From: Citrobacter amalonaticus
GTDB taxonomy: Bacteria > Pseudomonadota > Gammaproteobacteria > Enterobacterales > Enterobacteriaceae
Direction of reading: 5' to 3'
DNA length: 64,000 bases
Assembly (NCBI RefSeq): GCF_001559075.2
Contig: NZ_CP014015.2
Span: forward strand, 1,922,001-1,986,000
In this document: one piece after another, positions 43,255 through 51,873 of the stretch
How the letters are laid out: every line of letters begins with the position of its first letter
Numbering within the stretch: the first letter of the stretch is position 1
Position numbers and translations under genes: made by a program
The notes under the pieces: generated by a model
The model's input: the letters and a program-made list of their open reading frames with translations, nothing else
Told to the model about the DNA's origin: nothing
Database searches by the model: none

Positions 43255-44013
43255 ATGGAACTGGAAAATGTATTTCGTGATGTAAAATTAAGTAAGACAG
43301 AAGTTACCGTACTGCGCTTTATTCAGAATAATCCAGAACAATGCATTCGTGAGGGTATTCGCACCGTTGCGGAGCACTGTTACAGCAACCCGTCATCGCT
43401 GGTCCGGCTGGCGAAAAAGCTCAAGTTTAGCGGTTGGCTGGAGCTGGTGTATTTCATTAAATTTAATATCACAATGCCAAAGCTTGATGTGACCAATGAT
43501 ATTAACTTTATGAATGTTCAGCCAACCGAAAACCTGGCGTTGCTATTAAATCGTCTGCAGCACGACCGTATTCTTATTCATGGCAGCGGTTTCTCTCAAC
43601 TGATTGCACAATATATTTATAATAAATTCCTGGTGATTGGCGTGAATGCCAGTCTGGCGCTCTGGCCGGACTACGAAATACTGGAACAAAAAACGGCTGC
43701 AAAATTCGATTCTATCTGGCTGGTGTCTAAATCTGGTCGCAGCAGTTCGGCATTAAATTGGGTCAAGGCGCTGGAAGGAAAAAATACCGACCTTGTCTGC
43801 TTTACCGGTGACTACCAAAGTCCGCTGGCCCAGGCGGCGAACACCGCCGTCATCATTCATGATCCGCAGAAGTTTGATGATGACATCTACTGGAGCAACC
43901 CTTTCTTTGGTTACTGCATCCTGGGATTCGAACATCTGCTGAAGCTCTGGTTTTTGCAAAACCCGGGCGGGGCGCCAGTCGACGCCCCGGGGACGATCAT
44001 TTCCAGTCGCTAA
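43255..44013 (+). CDS. MurR/RpiR-family transcriptional regulator
   Basis: A 252-residue regulator. The N-terminal RpiR HTH (about 10-75) includes GIRTVAEHCYSNPSSLVRLAKKL. The C-terminal SIS phosphosugar-binding domain (about 100-235) includes ILIHGSGFSQLIAQYI and LVSKSGRSSSALN. It probably senses the 6-phospho-sugar handled by the GH4 enzyme and controls the flanking divergent and convergent genes. Its 3' end overlaps the GH4 gene by 17 bp. Confidence 0.88.
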   Translation: MELENVFRDVKLSKTEVTVLRFIQNNPEQCIREGIRTVAEHCYSNPSSLVRLAKKLKFSGWLELVYFIKFNITMPKLDVTNDINFMNVQPTENLALLLNRLQHDRILIHGSGFSQLIAQYIYNKFLVIGVNASLALWPDYEILEQKTAAKFDSIWLVSKSGRSSSALNWVKALEGKNTDLVCFTGDYQSPLAQAANTAVIIHDPQKFDDDIYWSNPFFGYCILGFEHLLKLWFLQNPGGAPVDAPGTIISSR

Positions 44014-45376
44014 ACTGTGCTTCGTCGAGATACTCGCCAACCAACTGTTCGGCCAACGACCAGGAGCCAATCAGCGGATGCGCCATTAATGCGCGGATTG
44101 CCAGAAACTTATCTTTGTGCATGATGGCGTCCACTGCCAGACGTTCGTACTCTTTCACGCAGGCGATCATGTTTTTCTGCGCGTCCGGTACGTGGATCGG
44201 CGTCACCGGTTTCAGCCCCTCTTTGCTCAGATCACAGCTGATCTCAATGACATCATCCGGGCGTAAGAAATCCAGCGTGCCATTGTTTTGCAGTGAGACA
44301 ACGATGCGTTTGCTGGTGGCGCTGTTCACGGCTTCGAGAATATCCAGCGCCACCCCGGCGTAACCGCCGCTATCCGGTTCTTCAATAAACTGTTGCAGCG
44401 TTAGCGGCGTGCGGGTATTGAATTTTTCCTGATGTGACTCACTCTGCATATAGCTATTTTCGCGGCGCAGATAGTGTTTCATCCAGATATCAAATGCGGC
44501 TTCCGGGTTTGCCTGCGCATCCACGTTCTGCAGTTCCTCGCGCATTTCCTTGTTGATCCGCGCGATGGCTTCACCGCGCGTTTCCGGCGCATCCTGAATC
44601 GCTTTCAGCGCCACTTCGCGATAGTAGTAGTAATAGAGATATTCATTCAGCAATTGCTTGTCGCAAAGCTGAACCAGCACCGGTGAGAAGTATTGCATCG
44701 CCGTTTTGCTGTATAGTTCCGGGTTGCTCACCAGTTTGTCGGTGACGTCCTCACCTTTCACGGTGAAATGGGTAAACCAGGAGAAATGGTTCAGGCCATA
44801 GCATTCCACCTTTAGATCCGCTTCGTCGCAGTTGAGAATGGCAGGCAACTCGCGAATCAGCTCTGATGGCGCATCGCAAATGCCGTAAACCCGACGTTTA
44901 AACCCGGACTTAATGATCGCCTCGGTAACCAGTCCGGATGGGTTCGTAAAGTTGAACAGAATGGCATCGGGTGCGGCATGCTCTTCAATCAGACGGCAGT
45001 AATTGAGAATGGCGGGAATTGAGCGCATCGCCATCGCAAAACCGCCCGCGCCGGTGGTTTCCTGACCTAATGTGTTATGGTTCAGCGCGATACGTTCATC
45101 GCGCACGCGGCTTTCATCGCCGCCGACGCGTAGCGTGGTGATGACATAATTGCTGTTCTTTAAAGCGGATACCGGATCTGTCGTCAGGCTGAAACGAATA
45201 TCAGGTCGAATCGTGGCAAAAACATAACGGGCGATTTCGCCGAAAATTTTCAGGTTCTCTTCTGCGTTATCGAGGAATACCACCTCTTGTAAGCCAATAC
45301 GATGCGCATTATAGGCCAGAGATTTTGCCAGGAACGCGGAGCGAACACCGCCCCCGCCTAATACGGTTAATTTCAT
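43997..45376 (-). CDS. GH4 6-phospho-alpha/beta-glucosidase
   Basis: A 459-residue family GH4 hydrolase, which uses NAD and a divalent metal. The Rossmann motif is VLGGGGVRSAF. The metal ligands are Cys167 (GICDAP) and His197 (GLNHFSW), and the conserved QETTGAGGFAMAMR is present. It cleaves a 6-phospho-glycoside made by the EIICB encoded 12 bp upstream. GH4 includes both alpha (GlvA-like) and beta (ChbF/LicH-like) enzymes. The sequence looks nearer the latter, while the permease resembles GlvC/MalX, so the anomer is left open. Confidence 0.88.
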   Translation of the reverse strand: MKLTVLGGGGVRSAFLAKSLAYNAHRIGLQEVVFLDNAEENLKIFGEIARYVFATIRPDIRFSLTTDPVSALKNSNYVITTLRVGGDESRVRDERIALNHNTLGQETTGAGGFAMAMRSIPAILNYCRLIEEHAAPDAILFNFTNPSGLVTEAIIKSGFKRRVYGICDAPSELIRELPAILNCDEADLKVECYGLNHFSWFTHFTVKGEDVTDKLVSNPELYSKTAMQYFSPVLVQLCDKQLLNEYLYYYYYREVALKAIQDAPETRGEAIARINKEMREELQNVDAQANPEAAFDIWMKHYLRRENSYMQSESHQEKFNTRTPLTLQQFIEEPDSGGYAGVALDILEAVNSATSKRIVVSLQNNGTLDFLRPDDVIEISCDLSKEGLKPVTPIHVPDAQKNMIACVKEYERLAVDAIMHKDKFLAIRALMAHPLIGSWSLAEQLVGEYLDEAQFSDWK

Positions 45377-45388
45377 AACAACTCCTGA

Positions 45389-46951
45389 TTAATTATTTGC
45401 CAGCCAGTTATCTACCCGGGATCGAACCTGTCCAACCCTCACACCGTAAATAACCTGAACTTCATTTTGATTACGCACTACGCCATTGGCGCCGGTACTT
45501 TTTAATAAGGCTTCATCAATTTTGTCGGGATGATGGAGCGCGACGCGTAATCGGGTAAAACAGTTATCAACAGAAATAATGTTCTCTTTGCCGCCTAAAC
45601 CCTTAATGATCTCATCGGCGACGGCCTGACCTGCATTGGCCTTTTTATTGCGATAATCTTCTTTGCTGTAGAGTTTCACTTCGCCGTCATCTTCGCGTCC
45701 TGGTGTTTTCAGGTTCAGCCTGATGACCAGCGTACGGAAAATGATGTAGTAGGCGGCGAATTGCCCGATACCGATCAGAACGTATAGCGGCCAGCGGGTG
45801 AGGGCTGCCGGCAGCGGCAGGTTATATATCAGAAACTCAATGAGTCCGGACGCGCCCCACGGACGAACCGTCAGCAGATCGCAAATCGCCTGAGAGGCGG
45901 CGGTCAGTGTGGCGTGAATCAGCCACAACAGCGGTGAAATAAATAAGAACGTAAATTCAATCGGTTCGGTAATTCCGGTCAGAATAGAGGTAATAATAGC
46001 GGGCAACAGAATCGCCTTCGCCATCATTTTCTTCTCCGGCGTGGCGGTGTGGTAGAACGCCAGCGCCGCACCGGAGAGACCAAAGATTGTCGTCATGCCC
46101 TGCTGGGAAAAGCGCAGGGCTTCGTTCATCACCGGGGTGAGATCCGGATGGCGCATATAGGCCAGGAAGATGGCCTGCGTCCCGGACACCACCTGCCCGT
46201 CAACGTTCAGGGTGCCGCCAATCTGGGTCAACTGGAAGGGAGACCAGACAAAGTGGTGCAGCCCTGTTGGGATCAGGAATTTTTCAAAGAAGCCGTACAC
46301 GAAGACGCCTGCCACACCGGCGTTTTTCATGAAACTGGTTAATGCCGCGATGCCGTGTGTGATGAACGGCCAGAACCAGGTAAAGGCAATGGCGTAAAAA
46401 AGGATCACCGGCGTCATGGCGATTAAAGTCAGTTTTGCTCCGCCGTACATCGAGAGTGCGCCCGGCAGCTCTATTTCAGAGACTTTATTATGGACCCAGG
46501 CAATGGTGCAGCCGAGAATAATCCCTAAAAAGATCCCCATGTCGACAACGACAAAGCCTAAAATTTGCGTTTGTCCGGTGCCATAATATTCGCCATTGAC
46601 CTTTTCAGCGATGCCGTAAGTATATTCCAGCCAGGAGTGATTGGCGCCTAAAAACATAATAAAGCACATGACGGCAACCAGCGCGACTTCGGTTTTTTTA
46701 TCTTTCGCCAGACCATAGCTGATGCCGACACAGAAAAGCAGTCCCAGGTTGCCAAATAATGGCCAGAAGGTATCACCGAGGAGTTGACCTATTTGATGTA
46801 AAAAGCTGGTTTCGGAAATAAGCGTCGGGTTAGTTAATATTGAGCTTAATGCCAGAATTAAGCCAATAACAGGTAAGAACAAGACCGCCCCGATCATTGC
46901 TCTGGAGAATCTTTGCATATCCGCCAGAATACGTTGACGTATTACAGACAT
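45389..46951 (-). CDS. PTS glucose/maltose-family EIICB
   Basis: A 520-residue fused permease. EIIC (about 1-410) has hydrophobic helices and the signature GITEPIEFTFLF. The EIIB domain (about 440-520) carries the phosphorylated Cys464 in DNCFTRLRV. It resembles GlvCB/MalX-type alpha-glucoside permeases. No EIIA is adjacent, so it would rely on Crr (EIIA-Glc), as other members do. It is the first gene of the operon with the GH4 enzyme. Confidence 0.9.
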   Translation of the reverse strand: MSVIRQRILADMQRFSRAMIGAVLFLPVIGLILALSSILTNPTLISETSFLHQIGQLLGDTFWPLFGNLGLLFCVGISYGLAKDKKTEVALVAVMCFIMFLGANHSWLEYTYGIAEKVNGEYYGTGQTQILGFVVVDMGIFLGIILGCTIAWVHNKVSEIELPGALSMYGGAKLTLIAMTPVILFYAIAFTWFWPFITHGIAALTSFMKNAGVAGVFVYGFFEKFLIPTGLHHFVWSPFQLTQIGGTLNVDGQVVSGTQAIFLAYMRHPDLTPVMNEALRFSQQGMTTIFGLSGAALAFYHTATPEKKMMAKAILLPAIITSILTGITEPIEFTFLFISPLLWLIHATLTAASQAICDLLTVRPWGASGLIEFLIYNLPLPAALTRWPLYVLIGIGQFAAYYIIFRTLVIRLNLKTPGREDDGEVKLYSKEDYRNKKANAGQAVADEIIKGLGGKENIISVDNCFTRLRVALHHPDKIDEALLKSTGANGVVRNQNEVQVIYGVRVGQVRSRVDNWLANN

Positions 46952-47104
46952 GGCTATTCCTTTATTTTATGTAGGGTGTTTGTAATTATTAAATAAGACT
47001 TCCAACATCATCGTTATAACAACTCTCGGTGGGGATGAAAACCTGTTGCGGAAAATAGGCACAAATAGCCGATAAATGAATACCTGTTTCGTTTTCAGAC
47101 AGAG

Positions 47105-47137
47105 AACGCTCCCGGATCGAGGATATCCGGGAGCGTT
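47105..47137 (-). terminator. Hairpin downstream of yicH
   Basis: AACGCTCCCGGAT and ATCCGGGAGCGTT form a perfect 13-bp stem with a 7-nt loop, ten bases after the yicH stop on the minus strand. The tail CTCTGTCTG is only partly T-rich. Confidence 0.65.
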
Positions 47138-47146
47138 AAGAGGAGA

Positions 47147-48880
47147 TTATGGCGTAACGGGCGCGGGGGAGACGGGGGCAGGTTCGGTTGACGTCACTTC
47201 ACCTGCGGAAATAACTCCAGCCTGCATGGTTTGCGTGACCTGCTGTTTATTCGCATTCACGGCGTGCAATTGTCCATTCACTGTGGGTTTGAGCGGCGCG
47301 TCTGCCTGCACCGTTCCGCTGGCTGTCAGCTGGATATTACCGTCACCGGCGATCGGTAGTACCGGCCATCCCCATTGCTGTAGAACGTTCACCGGGACGC
47401 CGCGGCCATTCAGGCTGACCTGCGTCTGACGCGGCGGTAGCTGTGACACGCTGGCGGTCGCTTCCAGAATCCCTCTTTCCGTAAAGGCGCTCAGTTCGCT
47501 GATGTTCACCGTGTTAGCGTTGGCGGCTAAAGACAAAGAGGGGCGGCGCACGTCAACGCGGTTGAAGGTGGCGGCGGCAGCATTCAGGGTCGCGTTTCCG
47601 CTCCAGACGCCCCATTTCTGGTTCTGGACCAGCCCCAGATTTGCGCCATAACCATCCAGCGCGGTCAACTGCCACGGGAATGTCGGGTCGATATCAATCA
47701 CCAGGTTGCGGCTGGCAGTAAATTTCTTCAGCGTCAGGCTGTTCAGCCATGCCGGCAGCGGTTGCATCCAGCGCTGTTTCCAGTTTTCCGGCAGGGTGTA
47801 CTCTATGCCCGCGATAGCGGCGTCATCGAGGACAAGGGCTTTACCTTGCCGCAGCCAGTTGCCGGAAGTCCTGACCATGCCGCCTTCCCAGCGGGTAGTG
47901 AACTGGCGCAGCGCGATACCTTGCGGCGAAAACTCGGCATTCAGAATAGGGTCGAACAGATGCAACGAGCCAAAAATGAACTCACTGGCATTCATCGACA
48001 GTTTTCCTTCCTGCGTCTGCCAGTCGTCTTTGCTGAAAGTCAGATTGCGCAAGCTAAGGTCAAGGTCGGTGACCGCCCAGTCCGGTCCCTGAAGGCGCGC
48101 GTCAGTGACCTCAAGGCGATTAATCTGTAGCGATGGGATGGTGTTAAGCGGCGCGAAAAAGTCGGCCAGCGATTTATCGCTTTGCAGTCGGATGTCGTTC
48201 AGCCGCAGATTCTCCACCATCCAACTGCCATCAGCATGGCGTTTTGCCACACCGGTTAAGGCACCGCGCGCGATATCAGCGCCGATAGTACTTAATGTCA
48301 CCTGTTCGTTATCGATACTGCCTTCAATCAGGACGTTGGCAGCAGGAACGTCATTTAGTGTCAGAGAACCCGCGCTGAGCTGAATCTGCGCTTTGCTGCC
48401 GAGCACTTTACCGGCTTCGGGCAGCCAGGGAATGATGCCACCATTAACCCGCTGAGCGCTCAGATCCCACTCGCTGCCCGGGCTATTAAGCGCCATATCC
48501 TGCAACTGCAGGCGGTCAGACTGAAAGGGGAGCGGTGCCGTCTGAGGCGAAATATTCAGGGTACCGTTTTGCAGCAGGATCGTATCGACATGCCGTGGAT
48601 GTGTCAGTTGGCGAGTACTCAGCCCAATATCGACCGCTTTTGCCACGAGCGTGGCTGGTTGACCGTCACGCCCAAAGGTGACGTTTTTCAGCAGGATATG
48701 TGAAGGAGAAGAAAAACGATGGTCCATCGCCTCAAAGGACAACTGATAGTCGCTGTGCTCAGATATCAAGGCACTGATGTGTTCTGCGCCCCAGCGCGTT
48801 TGCAGCAGGAAATAGAGGCCGAGAATCACCACCAGAAGGGCGATCAGTACATAGAGAATCATCTTTCCAATAAATTTCAT
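47147..48880 (-). CDS. yicH: AsmA-family protein YicH
   Basis: A 577-residue AsmA-like protein. One N-terminal membrane helix (MKFIGKMILYVLIALLVVIL) is followed by a long periplasmic part with the N-terminal RWGAEHIS region and the C-terminal AsmA domain. Such proteins are linked to phospholipid transport or outer-membrane homeostasis. The start at 48880 matches the E. coli N-terminus and has GGA upstream. It is slightly longer at the C-terminus (Pro-rich PAPVSPAPVTP) than K-12 YicH. Confidence 0.92.
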   Translation of the reverse strand: MKFIGKMILYVLIALLVVILGLYFLLQTRWGAEHISALISEHSDYQLSFEAMDHRFSSPSHILLKNVTFGRDGQPATLVAKAVDIGLSTRQLTHPRHVDTILLQNGTLNISPQTAPLPFQSDRLQLQDMALNSPGSEWDLSAQRVNGGIIPWLPEAGKVLGSKAQIQLSAGSLTLNDVPAANVLIEGSIDNEQVTLSTIGADIARGALTGVAKRHADGSWMVENLRLNDIRLQSDKSLADFFAPLNTIPSLQINRLEVTDARLQGPDWAVTDLDLSLRNLTFSKDDWQTQEGKLSMNASEFIFGSLHLFDPILNAEFSPQGIALRQFTTRWEGGMVRTSGNWLRQGKALVLDDAAIAGIEYTLPENWKQRWMQPLPAWLNSLTLKKFTASRNLVIDIDPTFPWQLTALDGYGANLGLVQNQKWGVWSGNATLNAAAATFNRVDVRRPSLSLAANANTVNISELSAFTERGILEATASVSQLPPRQTQVSLNGRGVPVNVLQQWGWPVLPIAGDGNIQLTASGTVQADAPLKPTVNGQLHAVNANKQQVTQTMQAGVISAGEVTSTEPAPVSPAPVTP

Positions 48881-48967
48881 GGTCTTCCATCCTGCGAAGG
48901 GCACATAGTTGAGTTATGCACGATTTACGCGCAATCCTCAAGGCAGGAATCGTGAAAGAATATGATA

Positions 48968-48994
48968 GCGACGGTGAATTTGAATCACCGTCGC
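48968..48994 (-). terminator. Hairpin downstream of xanP
   Basis: GCGACGGTGA and TCACCGTCGC form a perfect 10-bp stem, seven bases after the xanP stop on the minus strand. The 3' tail TATCATATTCTTT is moderately T-rich. Confidence 0.7.
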
Positions 48995-49001
48995 ATAGCC
49001 T

Positions 49002-50396
49002 TTACTGCTTTTCAGGCGGGAAAATCAGGTTCAGTACGATAGCGGTGATACCACCCGCAGCAATACCGGAAGAGAGCAGGTTTTTCACCCAGTCAGGCGC
49101 GAACTGTAGGATCAGCGGCTGCTGAGAGACGCCAAGACCGACAGCCAGCGACAGCGCAATAATCAGGATCGCGCGGCGGTTCAGGGGTTCGCGGGAAACA
49201 ATGCGCACGCCAGACGCCGCGATAGTTCCGAACATGACCAGCGTCGCCCCGCCAAGCACTGGCTCAGGGATATGCTGCACAAAGCCGCTCACCGCCGGGA
49301 ACAGACCGAGTACGATCAGCATCAGCGCAACCACAAAGCCAACGTAACGGCTGGCCACGCCGGTTAACTGAATGACCCCGTTATTCTGCCCGAAACAGGA
49401 GTTCGGGAAGGTGTTAAAGACCGCAGAGACGAAGGAGTTCAGGCCGTTCGCCAGCACACCGCCCTTCAGACGCTTCATGTACAGCGGGCCAGAAACGGGC
49501 TGTTCGGAAACGTCGGACGTTGCAGTGATATCGCCGATGGTTTCCAGCGAGGTAATCATAAACACCAGCATCAACGGTAGCAGAAGGTTCCAGTCAATGC
49601 CCAGCCCATAGTACAACGGCGTCGGCACCATGATCAGTTCCTGGGAGGCTGGCGCGTTGTTTTCCGGCAGCATGCCCATAAACCATGCCAGCGCATAGCC
49701 CGCCGCCATAGCGATAACCAGTGACGCCACGCGCAGATACGGGTTACGTTGACGGTTGAGCAGAATAATCAGCAACAGTACAACGCCTGCCAGCATCAGA
49801 TTCTTGGGTGCGCCGAACGTGTTGTCGCTCATCGCGGCATAACCACCGCCGATGGACGTCAGCCCCACCTGAATCAGCGACAGACCGATAATCATCACCA
49901 CCACGCCCGAGACCAGCGGGGTGATGATACGACGCGCGAGATGCAGGATCCGGGAGAGCACCATCTCCGTGCAACTGGCCAGCATCAGGGTGCCAAACAG
50001 CGCCGCCATCATGGTGGGGACGTCTGCGCCGCCGGTTTTCAGTGCGGTGCCGCCCATAATCAGCGGTGCCACGAAGTTAAAACTGGTGCCCTGAATCGAT
50101 AACAACCCTGAACCCACCGGACCCCACGCTTTAATCTGAATAATGGAGGCCACGCCAGAGGCGAACAGCGACATACTGATAATGTGTTGCGTATCCTGAG
50201 CCGGTAACCCCAGCGCCTGACAGATGAGCAGCGCCGGCGTAATGACCGCAACGAACATCGCCAACAGATGCTGACAGGCGGCAAACAGGGTTTGCGGAAG
50301 CGGCGGGCGATCTTCAAGACGATAAATCAGTTCGCTGTTTTGAGTCTGCGCAACCGGTTGCGCATTTTCCGACTCGAGGGTGTTAACAGACATCAA
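49002..50396 (-). CDS. xanP: Xanthine:H+ symporter XanP
   Basis: A 464-residue NCS2-family nucleobase transporter. It shows LFAACQHLLAMFVAV (the family QH motif), GSGLLSIQGTSFNFV, and the signature near NSCFGQNNGVIQLTGVASR. It imports xanthine across the inner membrane. It is divergent from gltS, as in K-12. Confidence 0.94.
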   Translation of the reverse strand: MMSVNTLESENAQPVAQTQNSELIYRLEDRPPLPQTLFAACQHLLAMFVAVITPALLICQALGLPAQDTQHIISMSLFASGVASIIQIKAWGPVGSGLLSIQGTSFNFVAPLIMGGTALKTGGADVPTMMAALFGTLMLASCTEMVLSRILHLARRIITPLVSGVVVMIIGLSLIQVGLTSIGGGYAAMSDNTFGAPKNLMLAGVVLLLIILLNRQRNPYLRVASLVIAMAAGYALAWFMGMLPENNAPASQELIMVPTPLYYGLGIDWNLLLPLMLVFMITSLETIGDITATSDVSEQPVSGPLYMKRLKGGVLANGLNSFVSAVFNTFPNSCFGQNNGVIQLTGVASRYVGFVVALMLIVLGLFPAVSGFVQHIPEPVLGGATLVMFGTIAASGVRIVSREPLNRRAILIIALSLAVGLGVSQQPLILQFAPDWVKNLLSSGIAAGGITAIVLNLIFPPEKQ

Positions 50397-50622
50397 TGAT
50401 AATCCCGTGGTGACAAAGCGGGCATTTTATCTGACCAGATGGTAAAAGCAAACGTTTGCGAGTGGGTATTCTTAATATTTAAAATAGATAAAATCACATT
50501 TTTATATAACTTTTCCCTCTTTTCTGCTTAAAATCCATGCCGAATTACTACTAAAAGCTAAAAATATCCGCAGGAATAAGACATCGTGCGTAACTGATTC
50601 AGACGTACTCAAGGAGCTTTGT

Positions 50623-51828
50623 ATGTTTCAACTCGATACCTTATCAACCCTCGTTGCTGCAACGCTGACGTTGCTGTTGGGACGAAAACTGGTTCATTCA
50701 GTCTCCTTCCTCAAGAAATACACGATTCCAGAACCCGTTGCCGGCGGGTTGTTGGTGGCGCTGGCCCTGTTAGTACTGAAAAAGAGCATGGGCTGGGAAG
50801 TGAACTTTGATATGACGTTACGCGATCCGCTGATGCTGGCGTTTTTCGCTACCATCGGTTTAAACGCCAACATCGCCAGCCTACGGGCAGGCGGTCGCGT
50901 GGTGGGCATTTTCCTGATCGTCGTCGTGGGATTGCTGCTGATGCAAAACGCCATCGGCATTGGGATGGCCAGCCTGCTGGGACTTGATCCGCTGATGGGG
51001 CTGATTGCCGGCTCGATCACGCTGTCTGGCGGCCACGGTACTGGCGCCGCCTGGAGCAAGCTGTTTATCGAACGCTACGGCTTTGCTAACGCGACGGAAG
51101 TGGCGATGGCGTGCGCGACGTTTGGTTTGATCCTCGGCGGTCTGATTGGCGGGCCTGTTGCGCGTTACCTGGTCAAGCACTCGACGACGCCGGACGGCAT
51201 GCCTGACGACCTGGCGGTACCCACCGCGTTTGAAAAGCCGGACGTCGGGCGGATGATCACTTCTCTGGTGCTGATCGAAACCATTGCGCTTATCGCTATC
51301 TGTTTGACCGTAGGTCGGATTGTTGCGCAACTGTTGGCGGGAACGGTGTTTGAGCTGCCTACGTTTGTCTGCGTGCTGTTTGTCGGCGTGATTGTCAGTA
51401 ACGGCCTGGCGGCGGTGGGCTTTTATCGCGTCTTTGAGCGCGCGGTGTCCGTTCTCGGGAACGTTAGCCTGTCGCTGTTTCTGGCCATGGCGCTGATGAG
51501 CCTGAAGCTGTGGGAACTGGCTTCGCTGGCCCTGCCGATGCTGGCAATCCTGGTGGTGCAGTCCATCTTTATGGCGCTGTACGCGATAGTGGTGACCTGG
51601 CGGATGATGGGCAAAAACTACGATGCAGCCGTGCTGGCGGCGGGCCATTGCGGGTTTGGTCTGGGGGCGACGCCGACGGCAATCGCCAACATGCAGGCGA
51701 TTACCGAGCGGTTCGGACCTTCACATATGGCCTTTCTGGTGGTGCCGATGGTTGGTGCGTTTTTCATTGATATCGTCAACGCGCTGGTAATTAAGCTGTA
51801 TCTGCTGTTGCCTATTTTTGCGCAATAA
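50623..51828 (+). CDS. gltS: Sodium:glutamate symporter GltS
   Basis: A 401-residue ESS-family carrier with two inverted halves of membrane helices. The conserved GGHGTGAAW (about residue 136) and GHCGFGLGATPTAIANM (about 342) form the pore loops. It imports glutamate with Na+. AAGGAG precedes the ATG. Confidence 0.96.
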   Translation: MFQLDTLSTLVAATLTLLLGRKLVHSVSFLKKYTIPEPVAGGLLVALALLVLKKSMGWEVNFDMTLRDPLMLAFFATIGLNANIASLRAGGRVVGIFLIVVVGLLLMQNAIGIGMASLLGLDPLMGLIAGSITLSGGHGTGAAWSKLFIERYGFANATEVAMACATFGLILGGLIGGPVARYLVKHSTTPDGMPDDLAVPTAFEKPDVGRMITSLVLIETIALIAICLTVGRIVAQLLAGTVFELPTFVCVLFVGVIVSNGLAAVGFYRVFERAVSVLGNVSLSLFLAMALMSLKLWELASLALPMLAILVVQSIFMALYAIVVTWRMMGKNYDAAVLAAGHCGFGLGATPTAIANMQAITERFGPSHMAFLVVPMVGAFFIDIVNALVIKLYLLLPIFAQ

Positions 51829-51837
51829 CGTGAAGAT

Positions 51838-51866
51838 GCGGTGGTGATGAACCACCGCGCTTTTGC
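51838..51866. terminator. Bidirectional terminator between gltS and recG
   Basis: GCGGTGGT, loop GATGA, ACCACCGC, then GCTTTTGC. It lies between the convergent gltS and recG genes. Confidence 0.8.
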
Positions 51867-51873
51867 ATCGCCA

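Noticed and set aside
47076..47429. 117-codon plus-strand ORF opposite the 3' end of yicH
   Set aside because: It is antisense to conserved yicH codons, shows no family motif and has no RBS.
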